Assembly: GCF_016863435.1 (NCBI RefSeq)
Contig: NZ_BOOW01000030.1
Location: forward strand, 62,001 to 126,000
Reading direction: 5' to 3'
From: Sinosporangium siamense
GTDB taxonomy: Bacteria; Actinomycetota; Actinomycetes; Streptosporangiales; Streptosporangiaceae
Length of the DNA: 64,000 nucleotides
Below the pieces are notes generated by a model that saw nothing but the letters and a program-made list of their open reading frames with translations, had not been told where the DNA came from and made no database searches. The position numbers were made by a program, and so were the translations under genes. How positions within the stretch are numbered: position 1 is the first letter of the stretch; each line of letters begins with the position of its first letter. Below, piece after piece: positions 48,670 through 57,397 of this stretch.

Positions 48670-48758
48670 GCCGGAAGTCGTCGAAGCCGAAGCCGTGGGG
48701 CGAACGCCCCGAACCCACCGGAGTGCCGAGTGGCCGGAAGTCGTTGAGGCCGAAGCCG
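48670..48758. repeat. Two near-identical 26-bp direct repeats
   Basis: Copies at 48670-48695 and 48733-48758 differ at two positions, with start points 63 bp apart (21 codons, so any frame is kept). On the minus strand each could encode a GFGxxDFR-like peptide. No open gene contains them with confidence. The gap 48612-48894 is otherwise empty. Confidence 0.5.
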
Positions 48759-48894
48759 CCGGCGACGAAAATATCTCCCGTTCCCTCTTAAGTTCCGGTC
48801 TCCACCGGCCCCGCCGGCGGCGCCGTACACCGCGCGAATCCAAGGCCGCGGAACCGGGTGGCCGGCGGGTTACGGCGAAGCTAGCGTGGCCCTC

Positions 48895-49578
48895 ATGACG
48901 ACATCGGAGCGGCCGGTCATCGACGTGCTCATCGCCGGCGACGACCCTCTGGTCCGCGTCGGCCTGGCCACCGTGCTGGGCGGTGCCGCCGACATCCGCG
49001 TGGTGGCCGAGGCAGGCGACGGGTCGCAGGCGCTGGCGATGGTCGCCAGGCACACCCCTCACGTGGTGCTGATGGACATCAGGATGCCCCGTATGGACGG
49101 CCTGTCGGCCACCGAGGCGCTGCGTGCCAGGGAGGACGCGCCCGAGGTGATCGTGCTGACCACCTTCGACGCCGACGAGCACGTGCTCCGCGCGCTGCGT
49201 GCGGGCGCCGCCGGTTTCCTGCTCAAGGACACTCCCCCGCACGAGATCGTCGACGCGGTGCGCCTCGTGGCCGCGGGCCGCCCGGTGTTGTCGCCGTCGG
49301 TGACCCGGAGGCTGATCGACCGGGTCGCCGACCCGGCGGGGCACGCCCGGCGGGCCCGCGCGGCGAGCCGCCTGGCCCTGCTCAACGAGCGTGAGCGCGA
49401 TGTGGCCCTCGCGGTGGGACGTGGCAGGTCGAACGCGGAGATCGGAGCCGCGCTCCACCTCAGCCTGCCCACGGTGAAGACGCACGTGTCCAGCATCCTC
49501 ACCAAGCTCGGCCTCAACAACCGGGTGCAGATCGCACTGATGACCTACGAGTCGGGGCTGCTCGACGGGGCCACATGA
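48895..49578 (+). CDS. NarL/LuxR-type response regulator (orphan)
   Basis: A 227-residue regulator. The receiver domain has acidic residues in 'IAGDDPLVRVGL', phospho-Asp in 'HVVLMDIRMPRMDG', Thr in 'IVLTTFDADEHVL' and Lys in 'FLLKDTPP'. The GerE-type HTH is 'LALLNERERDVALAVGRGRSNAEIGAALHLSLPTVKTHVSSILTKLGLNNRVQIA'. In 'IAGDDPL' the first acidic pair is shifted from the usual 'DDQ'. No histidine kinase is adjacent. ATG 48895 is used; GTG 48886 is possible. It is flanked by two paralogous membrane genes. Confidence 0.9.
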   Translation: MTTSERPVIDVLIAGDDPLVRVGLATVLGGAADIRVVAEAGDGSQALAMVARHTPHVVLMDIRMPRMDGLSATEALRAREDAPEVIVLTTFDADEHVLRALRAGAAGFLLKDTPPHEIVDAVRLVAAGRPVLSPSVTRRLIDRVADPAGHARRARAASRLALLNERERDVALAVGRGRSNAEIGAALHLSLPTVKTHVSSILTKLGLNNRVQIALMTYESGLLDGAT

Positions 49579-49586
49579 CAGCGGCG

Positions 49587-49811
49587 CTATCTCACCCTCT
49601 GCGCGGCCAACGCGACGACGCCCCCGGCGAGGGCCAGAGCCAGGTTCGCGAAAACCTCGTAGCCCGCGAGGAAATCCACCTGGTTCACAACGAGCCGGTT
49701 GAAGGCGTTGAGCACGATGCCCAAAAAGGGTTGCACGGCGATCTGATCGAGCACTCCGCTGATGCCGGAGAGAACCATTAACAGTGCTAGTGCCAGCAGA
49801 ATTCTGCGCAT
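49587..49811 (-). CDS. Small two-helix membrane protein, paralogue of the gene at 48369
   Basis: A 74-residue protein with helices 'ILLALALLMVLSGISGVLDQI' and 'YEVFANLALALAGGVVALAA' and the shared middle 'FNRLVVNQVDFLAGYE'. It is convergent with the response regulator (eight bases apart). See the paralogue at 48369-48611 for the common pattern. Function unknown. A role as a partner or target of the regulator is inferred only from position. Confidence 0.7.
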   Translation of the reverse strand: MRRILLALALLMVLSGISGVLDQIAVQPFLGIVLNAFNRLVVNQVDFLAGYEVFANLALALAGGVVALAAQRVR

Positions 49812-50022
49812 GACCCCAGGCTAGAAATCGGCCCCGCCGCGAGAATCGCCCATCGGGCTTCCTGCGCGCGACCGAAGTCTCCGCCCCCCTTCCATCCGAA
49901 GTACGGCGAAGCCCCGACTTTGGTCGCCTGCCCGCCGACACGCTTCGCGCGCCCCGCCAGGATTGAGCGGAGGCGTCTGACTAGGCTCTTATCGAACGAC
50001 TGTTGAGTTGGAAGGAATGGGT

Positions 50023-50703
50023 GTGACCTCGGTTTCCTACGCGGAGTGGAGCAAGTCGGCCGCCGATCCGCTGTTCAGTGAGTGGCTGCGTTCGTCGTCC
50101 GAGCCCGACTGGACGGCGGCGGTGACCCACCCGTTCGCGATGGCGATCACCCGGGGCGAGGTCGCCGGCGCCGACATGCGGCGCTACCTGGAGCAGGACT
50201 TCCAGTTCGTGGACAGCTTCACCGCCCTGCTGGGCGCGGGCGTGGCGTGCGCGGACTCCTTCGAGGCGCGGGTGCCGTTCGGGCGTTTCCTCGGGCAGAT
50301 CGCGACGGACACCGAGCGCAGCTACTTCCACCGCGCCCTCGCCGCCCTCGGCGGCGACCTTGCTCCGCCGCTTGAGCCGGTGACCGCCGAGTTCCAGGCG
50401 CTGATGGCGCAGGCCAGGCTGAGCCTGGACTACACGCTCATCCTCGCGGTGCTGTGTGTGGCCGAGTGGTCCTACCTCGGCTGGGCGAGCCGGGCCGAGC
50501 CGCCGCTGCCGGACAACTTCCTCTACCGGGAGTGGATCGACCTGCACGAGGGCGAGCACTTCCGGGCCTGGGTCGGTTTCCTCCGTGCCGAACTCGACCG
50601 TCTCGGGCCGGAGCTGAGCGAGGAGCGCCAGGAGCTCGTCCGGGACTTCTTCCAGCGCGCCACCGGCTTGGAGCGGCGCTTCTTCGACATGGCCCAGGGC
50701 TGA
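50023..50703 (+). CDS. TenA/thiaminase-II family protein
   Basis: A 226-residue helical protein of the TenA/PQQC-like superfamily, which hydrolyses or salvages thiamin pyrimidine in reference members. Features are 'THPFAMAITRGEVAGADMRRYLEQDFQFVDSFTALL' (active-site Asp/Tyr region), 'TDTERSYFHRALAALG', 'LAVLCVAEWSYLGWA' with a Cys near the TenA nucleophile position, and 'EWIDLHEGEHFRAWVGFLRAELDRLG' near the catalytic Glu. GTG 50023 has AGGA at five bases. ATG 50017 is too near the ribosome site. No thiamin riboswitch or thi gene is adjacent. Confidence 0.85.
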   Translation: MTSVSYAEWSKSAADPLFSEWLRSSSEPDWTAAVTHPFAMAITRGEVAGADMRRYLEQDFQFVDSFTALLGAGVACADSFEARVPFGRFLGQIATDTERSYFHRALAALGGDLAPPLEPVTAEFQALMAQARLSLDYTLILAVLCVAEWSYLGWASRAEPPLPDNFLYREWIDLHEGEHFRAWVGFLRAELDRLGPELSEERQELVRDFFQRATGLERRFFDMAQG

Positions 50704-50720
50704 TATCGCCCTTAGCCCAG

Positions 50721-50754
50721 GAAGGCCCGGGAAGGCCCGGGAAGGCCCGGGAAG
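50721..50754. repeat. Tandem 10-bp repeat
   Basis: GAAGGCCCGG occurs three times in a row (50721-50750), followed by a partial GAAG, just after the tenA stop. It can also form a small CCCGGG-based hairpin. No gene is recognised in 50704-50937. Confidence 0.8.
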
Positions 50755-50937
50755 ACGGGGAAGGTTGCCAACACCCGCGCGATGTTGGGGACCGCTTTTA
50801 ACGGCATAAACGGATGTAAATCCCTTTGCCTGCCTCGGGATAGGGGAGCGGTTGGTTTAATCGATTCCGCTCGCCCTCGTCGGCGTCGAGCCTCTGAGAG
50901 CGCTCGTGTAAGACCGGCATCGCCCTGGGATGTGAAG

Positions 50938-51438
50938 ATGCACAACCGCTCAGACACCGGCACCGCCACACCCGAGGCCCGCACCCGCGTGAAATGGCCC
51001 CTGGCGTCGGCGCAAATCGTGCTGTTCCCGCTGTTCACGTGGTATGTCAGCTACCTGGCGTACCCCACCCTCATGTTCATGCATGTGGGCGACCCCCTGT
51101 GGAGCATCGTTTCCACCGTGGTCATAGCGAGCACTCTCGCTCTGCCGGTCCTCTACATCATCGGGTCGATCAGGTCGGGCCTGTTTCCCATGACCCACCG
51201 CCGGCTCCACCGCCTGTACTGGTCCGCGGCGGTGCTGGTGCAGGGCCCGGCGTTCACCTTGGTCTACATCGCCCACGTCCACAACCACGTCGTGGACCAC
51301 TCCTTCCTGTGGCCCCTGTCGTACGTGGGCGCGATGTTCGCCTTCCTCGGCCCCGCCCTCGTGTCCTCCACGCCCCGGCGGGCGGCGGTTATCACGGCGG
51401 TGGCCGTCGGGCTCGCCGTGGTGGACTACGTCCTCTGA
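50938..51438 (+). CDS. Four- or five-helix membrane protein of unknown function
   Basis: A 166-residue protein. A short polar N-terminus is followed by 'IVLFPLFTWYVSYLAYPTLMFM', 'LWSIVSTVVIASTLALPVLYIIG', 'LYWSAAVLVQGPAFTLVYIAHVHNHVVDHSFLWPLSYVGAMFAFLGPALV' and 'AAVITAVAVGLAVVDYVL'. The loop 'HVHNHVVDH' clusters four His between helices and could bind metal or haem. I do not recognise a family. The start ATG 50938 is provisional; GTG 50932 is also possible. Confidence 0.6.
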   Translation: MHNRSDTGTATPEARTRVKWPLASAQIVLFPLFTWYVSYLAYPTLMFMHVGDPLWSIVSTVVIASTLALPVLYIIGSIRSGLFPMTHRRLHRLYWSAAVLVQGPAFTLVYIAHVHNHVVDHSFLWPLSYVGAMFAFLGPALVSSTPRRAAVITAVAVGLAVVDYVL

Positions 51439-51537
51439 GCCCGGTGCGGGGACGGCCGCCGAGCGGAGGGATCTCGGCGGGCGGCCCCGCTCACGGGTGG
51501 ACCTCGACCTGCCAGCGTAGGGCGCGAGCGGGGGGCG

Positions 51538-53025
51538 CTACGAACGAACCTGCAGGTTGACCGCCTTGAGACGGGTGTAGGCGTCCACGCCGGTGCGGGA
51601 GTGGCCGCTGGACTTGCGGGGTTCGCCGCGGCCGCCGTTCATGTCGGGGGCGAAGTGGCAGTTGATGTTGACCTCACCGCAGTCGAGCTCGTCGGCGACG
51701 CGGAAGGCGCGCTCGATGTCGCGGGTGAAGACGGTGCCGTTGAGGCCGTAGGACGTGCCGTTGGCCAGGCGAAGCGCCTCCCGCTCCGACGCGAACGGCA
51801 TGGCCGCGAGCACGGGGCCGAACACCTCGCGCTGCTCGATCTCACTGCCCTGCCGTACCCGGTCGAGGACGGTCGGCGGCACGAACGTCGGGCGGCTGCT
51901 GCACGGCACGGACGGGGAACCGATGACCTTGGCGTCGCCCGCCGAGACGGCACGGGAGACGAAACCACGCACGCGGGTGGCGTGGGCCTCGTCGATGAGG
52001 GGCCCGACGAAGGTCGCCGGGTCGAGCGCGTCGCCGACGGGCAGGGCGGCGGCGGCAGCGGCGACGCCCTTGACGACGTCGTCGTAGACGGACTCCTCGA
52101 TGAGGAGCCTGCTGCCTGCGACGCACACCTCGCCCATGTTGACGAAGGCCGCCATCATCGCCCAGCCAACGGCCTGGTCGAGATCGGCGTCCGCGAAGAC
52201 GACCACGGGGGACTTGCCGCCGAGCTCCAGGTGCACGGGGGTGAGGTTGCGGGCGGCGAGGGTCACGACGCGGCGGCCGGTGTCTGTGCCGCCGGTGAGG
52301 CTGACGAGATCGACGCGCGGGTCGGTGACGAGTTGTTCGCCGACGGTCTCGCCCGTGCCGAGCAGGATGTTGAGCACTCCGGCGGGCAGACCGGCGCGGG
52401 TGAGGATGCGGCCGAGCTCGACGAGGGTGACGACGGCCTGTTCCGGCGCCTTGGCGACAATGGAGCAGCCGGCGGCGAGGGCCATGGCGATGCGCTGGCT
52501 GCCCGTCATGAGGGGGCCGTTCCAGGGGAGGAGTTCGGCGACGACACCTGCGGGTTCGCGCAGGCGCATGGTGAGCAGGCCGGGCCCGCCGCCGGGGAGC
52601 AGTTCGGGCGGGAAGGCGCTGCGCCGCACGTCGCCGTGGAGGGTGCGCGCGACGGCGGCGGCGTAGGAGAAAGCGTTGGCGGCCTCGTAGACGTCGTTGG
52701 TGAGTGCGCCGCCGACGGCCTTGCCGGTGTCGAGGGCCTCCAGGGTCGCCAGGCGGCGGGCGTCGGCCCGGATGGCAGCGGCGGCGGCGTCGAGGAGTTC
52801 CGCTTTGCGCGCGCCGGGCATGCGCCGCCATTCGCCGCCGTCGCAGGTGCGGCGCGCGGCGGCCAGAGCGGCTTCGACCTCACGAGGGGTGGCCTCGACG
52901 TAGGTCGCGGGCGTCTCACCGGTGGAGGGGTCGAGCACCGGGCGGGTGCTGCCTTCGCGGGATTCGCGACCGTCGATGAGCTGCGGAAGCGGATCCGAGT
53001 CCAGCCAGCTTGGGTCATAGCGCAT
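51538..53025 (-). CDS. NAD(P)-dependent aldehyde dehydrogenase
   Basis: A 495-residue ALDH-superfamily enzyme. Cofactor and catalytic motifs are 'LLPWNGPLMTGSQRIAMALAAGCSIVAKAPEQA', 'SLTGGTDTGR', the general-base Glu in 'LELGGKSPVVVFADADLD' and the nucleophile in 'MGEVCVAGSRLLI'. The end 'KSSGHSRTGVDAYTRLKAVNLQV' is family-typical. Proline expected after 'PWN' and 'KP.E' is Ala in 'AKAPEQA'. It is divergent from amidohydrolase, dehydrogenase and kinase genes, with which it probably forms one catabolic locus. The substrate is unknown. Confidence 0.9.
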   Translation of the reverse strand: MRYDPSWLDSDPLPQLIDGRESREGSTRPVLDPSTGETPATYVEATPREVEAALAAARRTCDGGEWRRMPGARKAELLDAAAAAIRADARRLATLEALDTGKAVGGALTNDVYEAANAFSYAAAVARTLHGDVRRSAFPPELLPGGGPGLLTMRLREPAGVVAELLPWNGPLMTGSQRIAMALAAGCSIVAKAPEQAVVTLVELGRILTRAGLPAGVLNILLGTGETVGEQLVTDPRVDLVSLTGGTDTGRRVVTLAARNLTPVHLELGGKSPVVVFADADLDQAVGWAMMAAFVNMGEVCVAGSRLLIEESVYDDVVKGVAAAAAALPVGDALDPATFVGPLIDEAHATRVRGFVSRAVSAGDAKVIGSPSVPCSSRPTFVPPTVLDRVRQGSEIEQREVFGPVLAAMPFASEREALRLANGTSYGLNGTVFTRDIERAFRVADELDCGEVNINCHFAPDMNGGRGEPRKSSGHSRTGVDAYTRLKAVNLQVRS

Positions 53026-53145
53026 GGGCTCAGCCTGTCTCCGGGGTCGGGTAGGGACATTGTGTCCGCGGCATGGGATAAGCCCCACTTGTTGTGCTGA
53101 GGAATCGGTGACCGGCCTTAGGGATGGAACTTAGCGTTCGATCCC

Positions 53146-54546
53146 ATGGCGTCGATTCCCGGTGACGTCACCCCGGCTTTCCTGCTGACCGGTGGTGACG
53201 TGGTCACGATGAACACCCGCCGCGAGGTCCTCGTGGGGGGCGCGGTGGCGGTCGCCGGTGACCGGGTCGTCGCCGTAGGCGCCACTGGCCGGCTGCGTGC
53301 ACGCTGGCCCGCGGCGCCGCGGATCGACGCGACCGACTGCGTGGTGACGCCGGGGTTGATCAACGCCCACCAGCACCTGACGGGCGACCCGCTGGCCCGC
53401 GCCTGCATCCCCGACGACATCACGTCCGACGAGGCGATCTTCGGCTGGTCGGTGCCGCTGCACGAGGCCCACACCGGCGACGACGACGAACTGTCGGCCC
53501 TGCTGGCGTGCGTCGAGAGTCTCCGCAACGGGGTGACGACGGTGGTGGAGGCCGGTACGGTGGCCCACCCGAGACGTGTCGCGAAGGCGATGACCAAAGC
53601 CGGGATTCGAGGCACCATCGGAACATGGGGATGGGATGTCGCCGACGCCCCTTATGCCGCTCCGGCCGCGGAGGTGCTCGACCGCCAGCGCGAGCTGATC
53701 GCGTCTTACCCCGCGGGCGGGCGGGTCCAGGCGTGGGTGACGCTGGTGGGCCACGGCCTGGCCTCCGACGAGCTGCTCGCCGGAGCGGCGGACCTGGCGC
53801 GCACCGCAGGCGCGGGCATGACCATGCACATGTCGCCAGGCCCCGGCGACACCGAACACTACCGGGAACGTTCTGGCCGCCCTCCCCTGCTCCACCTGGC
53901 CGGCCTCGGCGTGCTCGGCCCGCATCTGCTGCTGGCGCACGGCGTGTGGCTCGACGACCGGGAGATCGACGCGCTGCTCGCCAGCCGTACGGCACTGGCC
54001 TACTGCCCTTGGGCGTACCTCCGGCTGGGCCAGGGGGTGACGCGGGCGGGACGGCACGGCGAGATCTACCGCAGAGGCGGCAGGGTCGCGCTCGGCTGCG
54101 ACGCGGGCAACGCCGGTGACAGCGCCGACATCCTGCGCGCCGCCGCGCTCGCCGCCGGGCTCGCCAAGGACACCACGCTCGACCCTCGGGCCGTCGGCGC
54201 CCCCGAGGCGATCGAGATGGCCACCGTCGCCGGGGCCGAGGCCATCGGGATGGCGGCCTCGATCGGCTCGATCGAGCCGGGCAAACTCGCCGACCTCGTC
54301 GTGCACGACGCGACCGGGCCGCAGTGGACGCCGCGCGGCGACGTGGCGCAGCAGCTGGTGTGGTCGGTGGACGGCCGTTCGGTCCGCGACGTGTTCGTGG
54401 GCGGGCGGCGGGTCGTCGCGGACGGCCGCTGCGTGACCGTCGACGAGCGCGAACTCAGGCACCAGGCACAACAAGCATCAGCCGCCCTGCTCGGCAGGGC
54501 GGGCATCGTCCCACGCCGGCACTGGCCCCACGTTGAGGAGTCCTAG
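53146..54546 (+). CDS. Amidohydrolase-family (cytosine deaminase/chlorohydrolase-like) enzyme
   Basis: A 466-residue metal-dependent hydrolase. Metal and catalytic residues are 'TPGLINAHQHLTGDPLAR' (HxH), 'GAGMTMHMSPGPGDTEHY' (His), 'LLAHGVWLDDREID' (His) and 'VALGCDAGNAGDSADIL' (Asp). The C-terminal 'GSIEPGKLADLVVHD' closes the composite beta-domain. This is the SsnA/TrzN/8-oxoguanine-deaminase branch, where an aminated or amidated ring is deaminated. ATG 53146 is first in a three-gene operon; the next gene begins at the base after its stop. Confidence 0.85.
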   Translation: MASIPGDVTPAFLLTGGDVVTMNTRREVLVGGAVAVAGDRVVAVGATGRLRARWPAAPRIDATDCVVTPGLINAHQHLTGDPLARACIPDDITSDEAIFGWSVPLHEAHTGDDDELSALLACVESLRNGVTTVVEAGTVAHPRRVAKAMTKAGIRGTIGTWGWDVADAPYAAPAAEVLDRQRELIASYPAGGRVQAWVTLVGHGLASDELLAGAADLARTAGAGMTMHMSPGPGDTEHYRERSGRPPLLHLAGLGVLGPHLLLAHGVWLDDREIDALLASRTALAYCPWAYLRLGQGVTRAGRHGEIYRRGGRVALGCDAGNAGDSADILRAAALAAGLAKDTTLDPRAVGAPEAIEMATVAGAEAIGMAASIGSIEPGKLADLVVHDATGPQWTPRGDVAQQLVWSVDGRSVRDVFVGGRRVVADGRCVTVDERELRHQAQQASAALLGRAGIVPRRHWPHVEES

Positions 54547-55575
54547 ATGAGAGTTGCCGTGGTCACCGCCCCCGAGTCCGTGGAACTGCGCGACGAGCCG
54601 ATCCCCGCGGCGGGGCCCGGCGACGTGGTTGTGCGGGTCGGGGCCTGCGGCCTGTGCACGATGGAACGCCGCCTCTTCCTCGGGGAGAAGCGCTTCTACC
54701 CGGTCGCCCCCGGCCACGAGGTGGCGGGCACGGTCGTGGAGGTCGGCGCGGCGGTGGACGGCCTGCCCGGTTCGCCGAAGGCCGGCGACGTCGTCACGGT
54801 CGACCTGCTCACCCGCTGCGGCACCTGCGGGCCGTGCCGGCGGGGTCGCAGCGCGTTGTGCAAGCGGCCTCAGGGCGGCACGTTGTCGGACGGCACGGTG
54901 TCGTTCGGCGCGGGCCTGTCGGACCTGGTCGTGGTGAAGGCCGCGCAGGCCTACGTGACCGGCGACGCGCCCATCGAGCACGCGGCCATGGGCGAGCCGG
55001 TGGCCTGCGTCGTGCACTCGCTGCGGCTCGGCGGGCTGCGTGCAGGGGACCGGGTCGCGGTGATCGGCGCGGGCTACATGGGACGGCTGCACATGTCTGT
55101 GGCCCGGCTCAAGGGCGCGTTCTCCGTCGGCATGGTCGACGTGAGCGAGGAGCGCCTGACCGAGGCGAGTACGGCGGGAGCCGGCTGGACCGCCACCCCG
55201 GACCGCGCGGCCGAGACGGGCGGCAAGCAGGACCTCGTCTTCGTGACGGCCGGTGCGCCAGGGGCGCTGGAGACGGCGATCTCGCTGTGCGACGACGGCG
55301 GCACGGTCGTGCTCTACGGCGCGTTCCCCAAGGACCTGTCGGTCGGGGTGAACCCCGACGCGATCCACCACCACGAGTTGTCGATCGTCGGCGTCTACAG
55401 CCAGGAGCCTGAGGACTGGCGGGAGGCCGCCGGCCTCATCGCCTCCGGCCGCCTCGCGGACGACCTGTCCGCCCTGGTCACAGCCCGTTTCGCGCTCGAC
55501 GACGTGGGTGAGGCGCTCAAGCTGGCCGCCACGACGCCCGTGTACCGCGTCCTGGTCGGAGGGATCGATGGGTGA
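54547..55575 (+). CDS. Zinc-dependent medium-chain alcohol/polyol dehydrogenase
   Basis: A 342-residue MDR enzyme. Catalytic zinc region is 'GACGLCTMERRLFLG' and 'PGHEVAGTVVEVG'; structural zinc is 'CGTCGPCRRGRSALCKR'; the Rossmann motif is 'VAVIGAGYMGRLHMSVARLKG'. 'PVACVVHSLRLGGLRAGD' is like sorbitol/threonine dehydrogenases. ATG 54547 directly follows the amidohydrolase stop, and its end overlaps the kinase start by eight bases. It probably oxidises a hydroxyl of the same catabolite. Confidence 0.88.
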   Translation: MRVAVVTAPESVELRDEPIPAAGPGDVVVRVGACGLCTMERRLFLGEKRFYPVAPGHEVAGTVVEVGAAVDGLPGSPKAGDVVTVDLLTRCGTCGPCRRGRSALCKRPQGGTLSDGTVSFGAGLSDLVVVKAAQAYVTGDAPIEHAAMGEPVACVVHSLRLGGLRAGDRVAVIGAGYMGRLHMSVARLKGAFSVGMVDVSEERLTEASTAGAGWTATPDRAAETGGKQDLVFVTAGAPGALETAISLCDDGGTVVLYGAFPKDLSVGVNPDAIHHHELSIVGVYSQEPEDWREAAGLIASGRLADDLSALVTARFALDDVGEALKLAATTPVYRVLVGGIDG

Positions 55576-56866
55576 TGTCGTCATAGGTGTCGACTTAGGA
55601 AGCAATTCGGCACGTGCGGTGGCGGTCGATCCGTCGGGCGCGGTGCTCGGGTCGGCCACGGGCGCCTACCCGGGCGCCGACGGCTGGCCGGAAGGCCGGG
55701 CCGACCCCGCCGGGTGGCTGACGGGTGTGACCACGGCGGTCGCCGACCTGCTGGCCGCCGGGCCGGGGCACCCCTTGGCCATCTGCGTCGGCGGGCAGAG
55801 CCCGACGACCGTGCCGCACGACGGCGGCCTGGCCGTCACCTGCCGCCACCCGGCGGGTGTGACCGGCAGCCCCGTCGAGCAGCACTACGCCCAGCGGGAG
55901 GTCATCGGGTTTCACGTGAAACCACGCCAGGTCTACGACTGGCTGACGGCTCGGCTCGGCGCCCCCGACCGCCAGTCGCGCTGGCCGGGCGACCCGGACC
56001 TCGTGGACTACGGCCCGCGCGCCGGCACAGGCGAGGTCGTCGGCCTGACCGACGGTGGCCTCGGTCTGCCGGCCGGCGTGCCCCTCGTCGCCGGTGCACA
56101 AGACGCCTATTTGGCGTTCTGGGCCGGTGGCGTCGACGTGCCGGGCCGCGGCCTCGACCCCGGCGGCAGGACCGGCGGGCTCGCCGTGGCCATCGCCGCC
56201 GACTCCGCCCACGGCGACCTCTACTCCCTGAACAGTCCCGCGACCGGTGTCGACATCGTCGGCGGCCCGGTCAGCGGCCATGGGCTGACCCTCGAATGGC
56301 TCACCGGGCTCACCGGGCGCTCGGTGCCCGAACTGCTCGCCCTCGCCGCCGCCGTGCCGCCCGGGGCCGGCGGGGTCACCGTACTCCCCTACCTCGAAGG
56401 CGAACGTGCCCCCCGGTGGAACCGGGAGCTGCGCGCCGAGATCGTCGGCCTCACCTCGGAACACGGCCCCGGGCACGTGGCGCGCGCCGCTCTTGAAGGC
56501 GCGGCCTACGGGCTGCGGCACATCGCCGACTCGCTGCCCGTGGCGCTGAACGTGCTGGTCTGCGCGGGTTCGCCGGCCCGCAGCCCCCTGTGGTGCCAGA
56601 TCAAGGCCGACGTGCTCGGGGTGCCGGTGGAGGTGCCGGCCGAGACGAACCTCGCGGCGTACGGCGCGGCCCTGTCGGCCGGTGCGGGCGCCGGCTGGTG
56701 GCCCCGGCCCGGCGCCGCGGGCGGCGGCTCGTGGCCGCGCCCCGAGGCCCGCGTGGTCGGACCGTCCGCGCACGCGGCCTACGAGGAGGGCTACCGGCGC
56801 TTCGTGTCCCTGGGCGATGCCGCCGAATCCCGGCTCCGGCAGGCCGCTTTGACCAGTCTCCCCTAA
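55568..56866 (+). CDS. FGGY-family carbohydrate kinase (short form)
   Basis: A 432-residue sugar kinase of the xylulokinase/glycerol-kinase family, shorter than the usual 480-510. The ATP-phosphate loop is 'GVDLGSNSARAVAVD', the catalytic Asp is in 'PLVAGAQDAYLAFWAGG', and 'GVTVLPYLEGERAPRWNRELRAEIVGLTSEHGPGHVARAALEGAAYGLRH' is the C-terminal signature. The region between about residues 105 and 150 is compressed compared with relatives. ATG 55568 overlaps the dehydrogenase. It would phosphorylate a polyol or ketose intermediate. Confidence 0.85.
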   Translation: MGDVVIGVDLGSNSARAVAVDPSGAVLGSATGAYPGADGWPEGRADPAGWLTGVTTAVADLLAAGPGHPLAICVGGQSPTTVPHDGGLAVTCRHPAGVTGSPVEQHYAQREVIGFHVKPRQVYDWLTARLGAPDRQSRWPGDPDLVDYGPRAGTGEVVGLTDGGLGLPAGVPLVAGAQDAYLAFWAGGVDVPGRGLDPGGRTGGLAVAIAADSAHGDLYSLNSPATGVDIVGGPVSGHGLTLEWLTGLTGRSVPELLALAAAVPPGAGGVTVLPYLEGERAPRWNRELRAEIVGLTSEHGPGHVARAALEGAAYGLRHIADSLPVALNVLVCAGSPARSPLWCQIKADVLGVPVEVPAETNLAAYGAALSAGAGAGWWPRPGAAGGGSWPRPEARVVGPSAHAAYEEGYRRFVSLGDAAESRLRQAALTSLP

Positions 56867-56920
56867 TGCCTGTCCCGCGAAAGCAGTGCTTGTCCCGCGA
56901 AAGACCTACTGAAGAGGAAA

Positions 56921-57295
56921 ATGCTCGTGCCGAACCCCGTCATCTTCGTCGACTTCCCAACGCCTGACCCGGAAGCCATGTCGGACTTCTACGAGAAGCT
57001 GTTCGGCTGGCAGATCAACCGCCGTCCCGCGGGTGAGTTCCACGAGGTGCTGCCGGGCGTCAAGCCCAACCTCGGCATCCACCGCGAGGAGACCCCCGTC
57101 AGCGGTCCCGTGCCGCGGGTGTACGTGATGGTCGGCGAACCGCCCGCCCTCCTCGCCCAGGCCGTCGAGCTCGGCGCCACCGTGTTGTGGGAGGAGACGT
57201 ACTGGGAGGAGTTCGACGGGCGCCACGCCGCGTTCCGCGACCCGTGGGGCAACGAGATCGTGCTCTGGCGGGACAAGGGCACCTATTACAAGTGA
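56921..57295 (+). CDS. VOC-family protein A
   Basis: A 124-residue VOC protein. The opening 'VIFVDFPTPDPEAMSDFYEKLFGWQI' and the end 'HAAFRDPWGNEIVLWRDK' are close to those of the next gene, so the two are tandem duplicates. The metal-ligand pattern is reduced (Asp/Gly positions), as in the antibiotic-binding or regulatory VOC subclass. AAGAGG precedes ATG 56921. It lies 55 bases after the kinase gene and may be co-transcribed. Confidence 0.8.
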   Translation: MLVPNPVIFVDFPTPDPEAMSDFYEKLFGWQINRRPAGEFHEVLPGVKPNLGIHREETPVSGPVPRVYVMVGEPPALLAQAVELGATVLWEETYWEEFDGRHAAFRDPWGNEIVLWRDKGTYYK

Positions 57296-57397
57296 CCGCG
57301 CAGTCCTCGGCTCCGGTCTCGCTGGATCGGCCGGGTTTCCTGGCTTCCGCCGTACAGAGCGGGGCTGGGGACGATCGGTCAGGAAAGGAACACAAGA

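Noticed and set aside
48670-48758. Two repeats as a minimal CRISPR array
   Set aside because: Only two copies, no leader or cas genes nearby.
48076-49941. 621-codon minus-strand frame across the response regulator
   Set aside because: It is antisense to the receiver and HTH domains. Only its last ~25 codons are meaningful, as part of the GH3 remnant.
50721-50754. CRISPR-like repeat
   Set aside because: The repeats are 10 bp and directly tandem without spacers.
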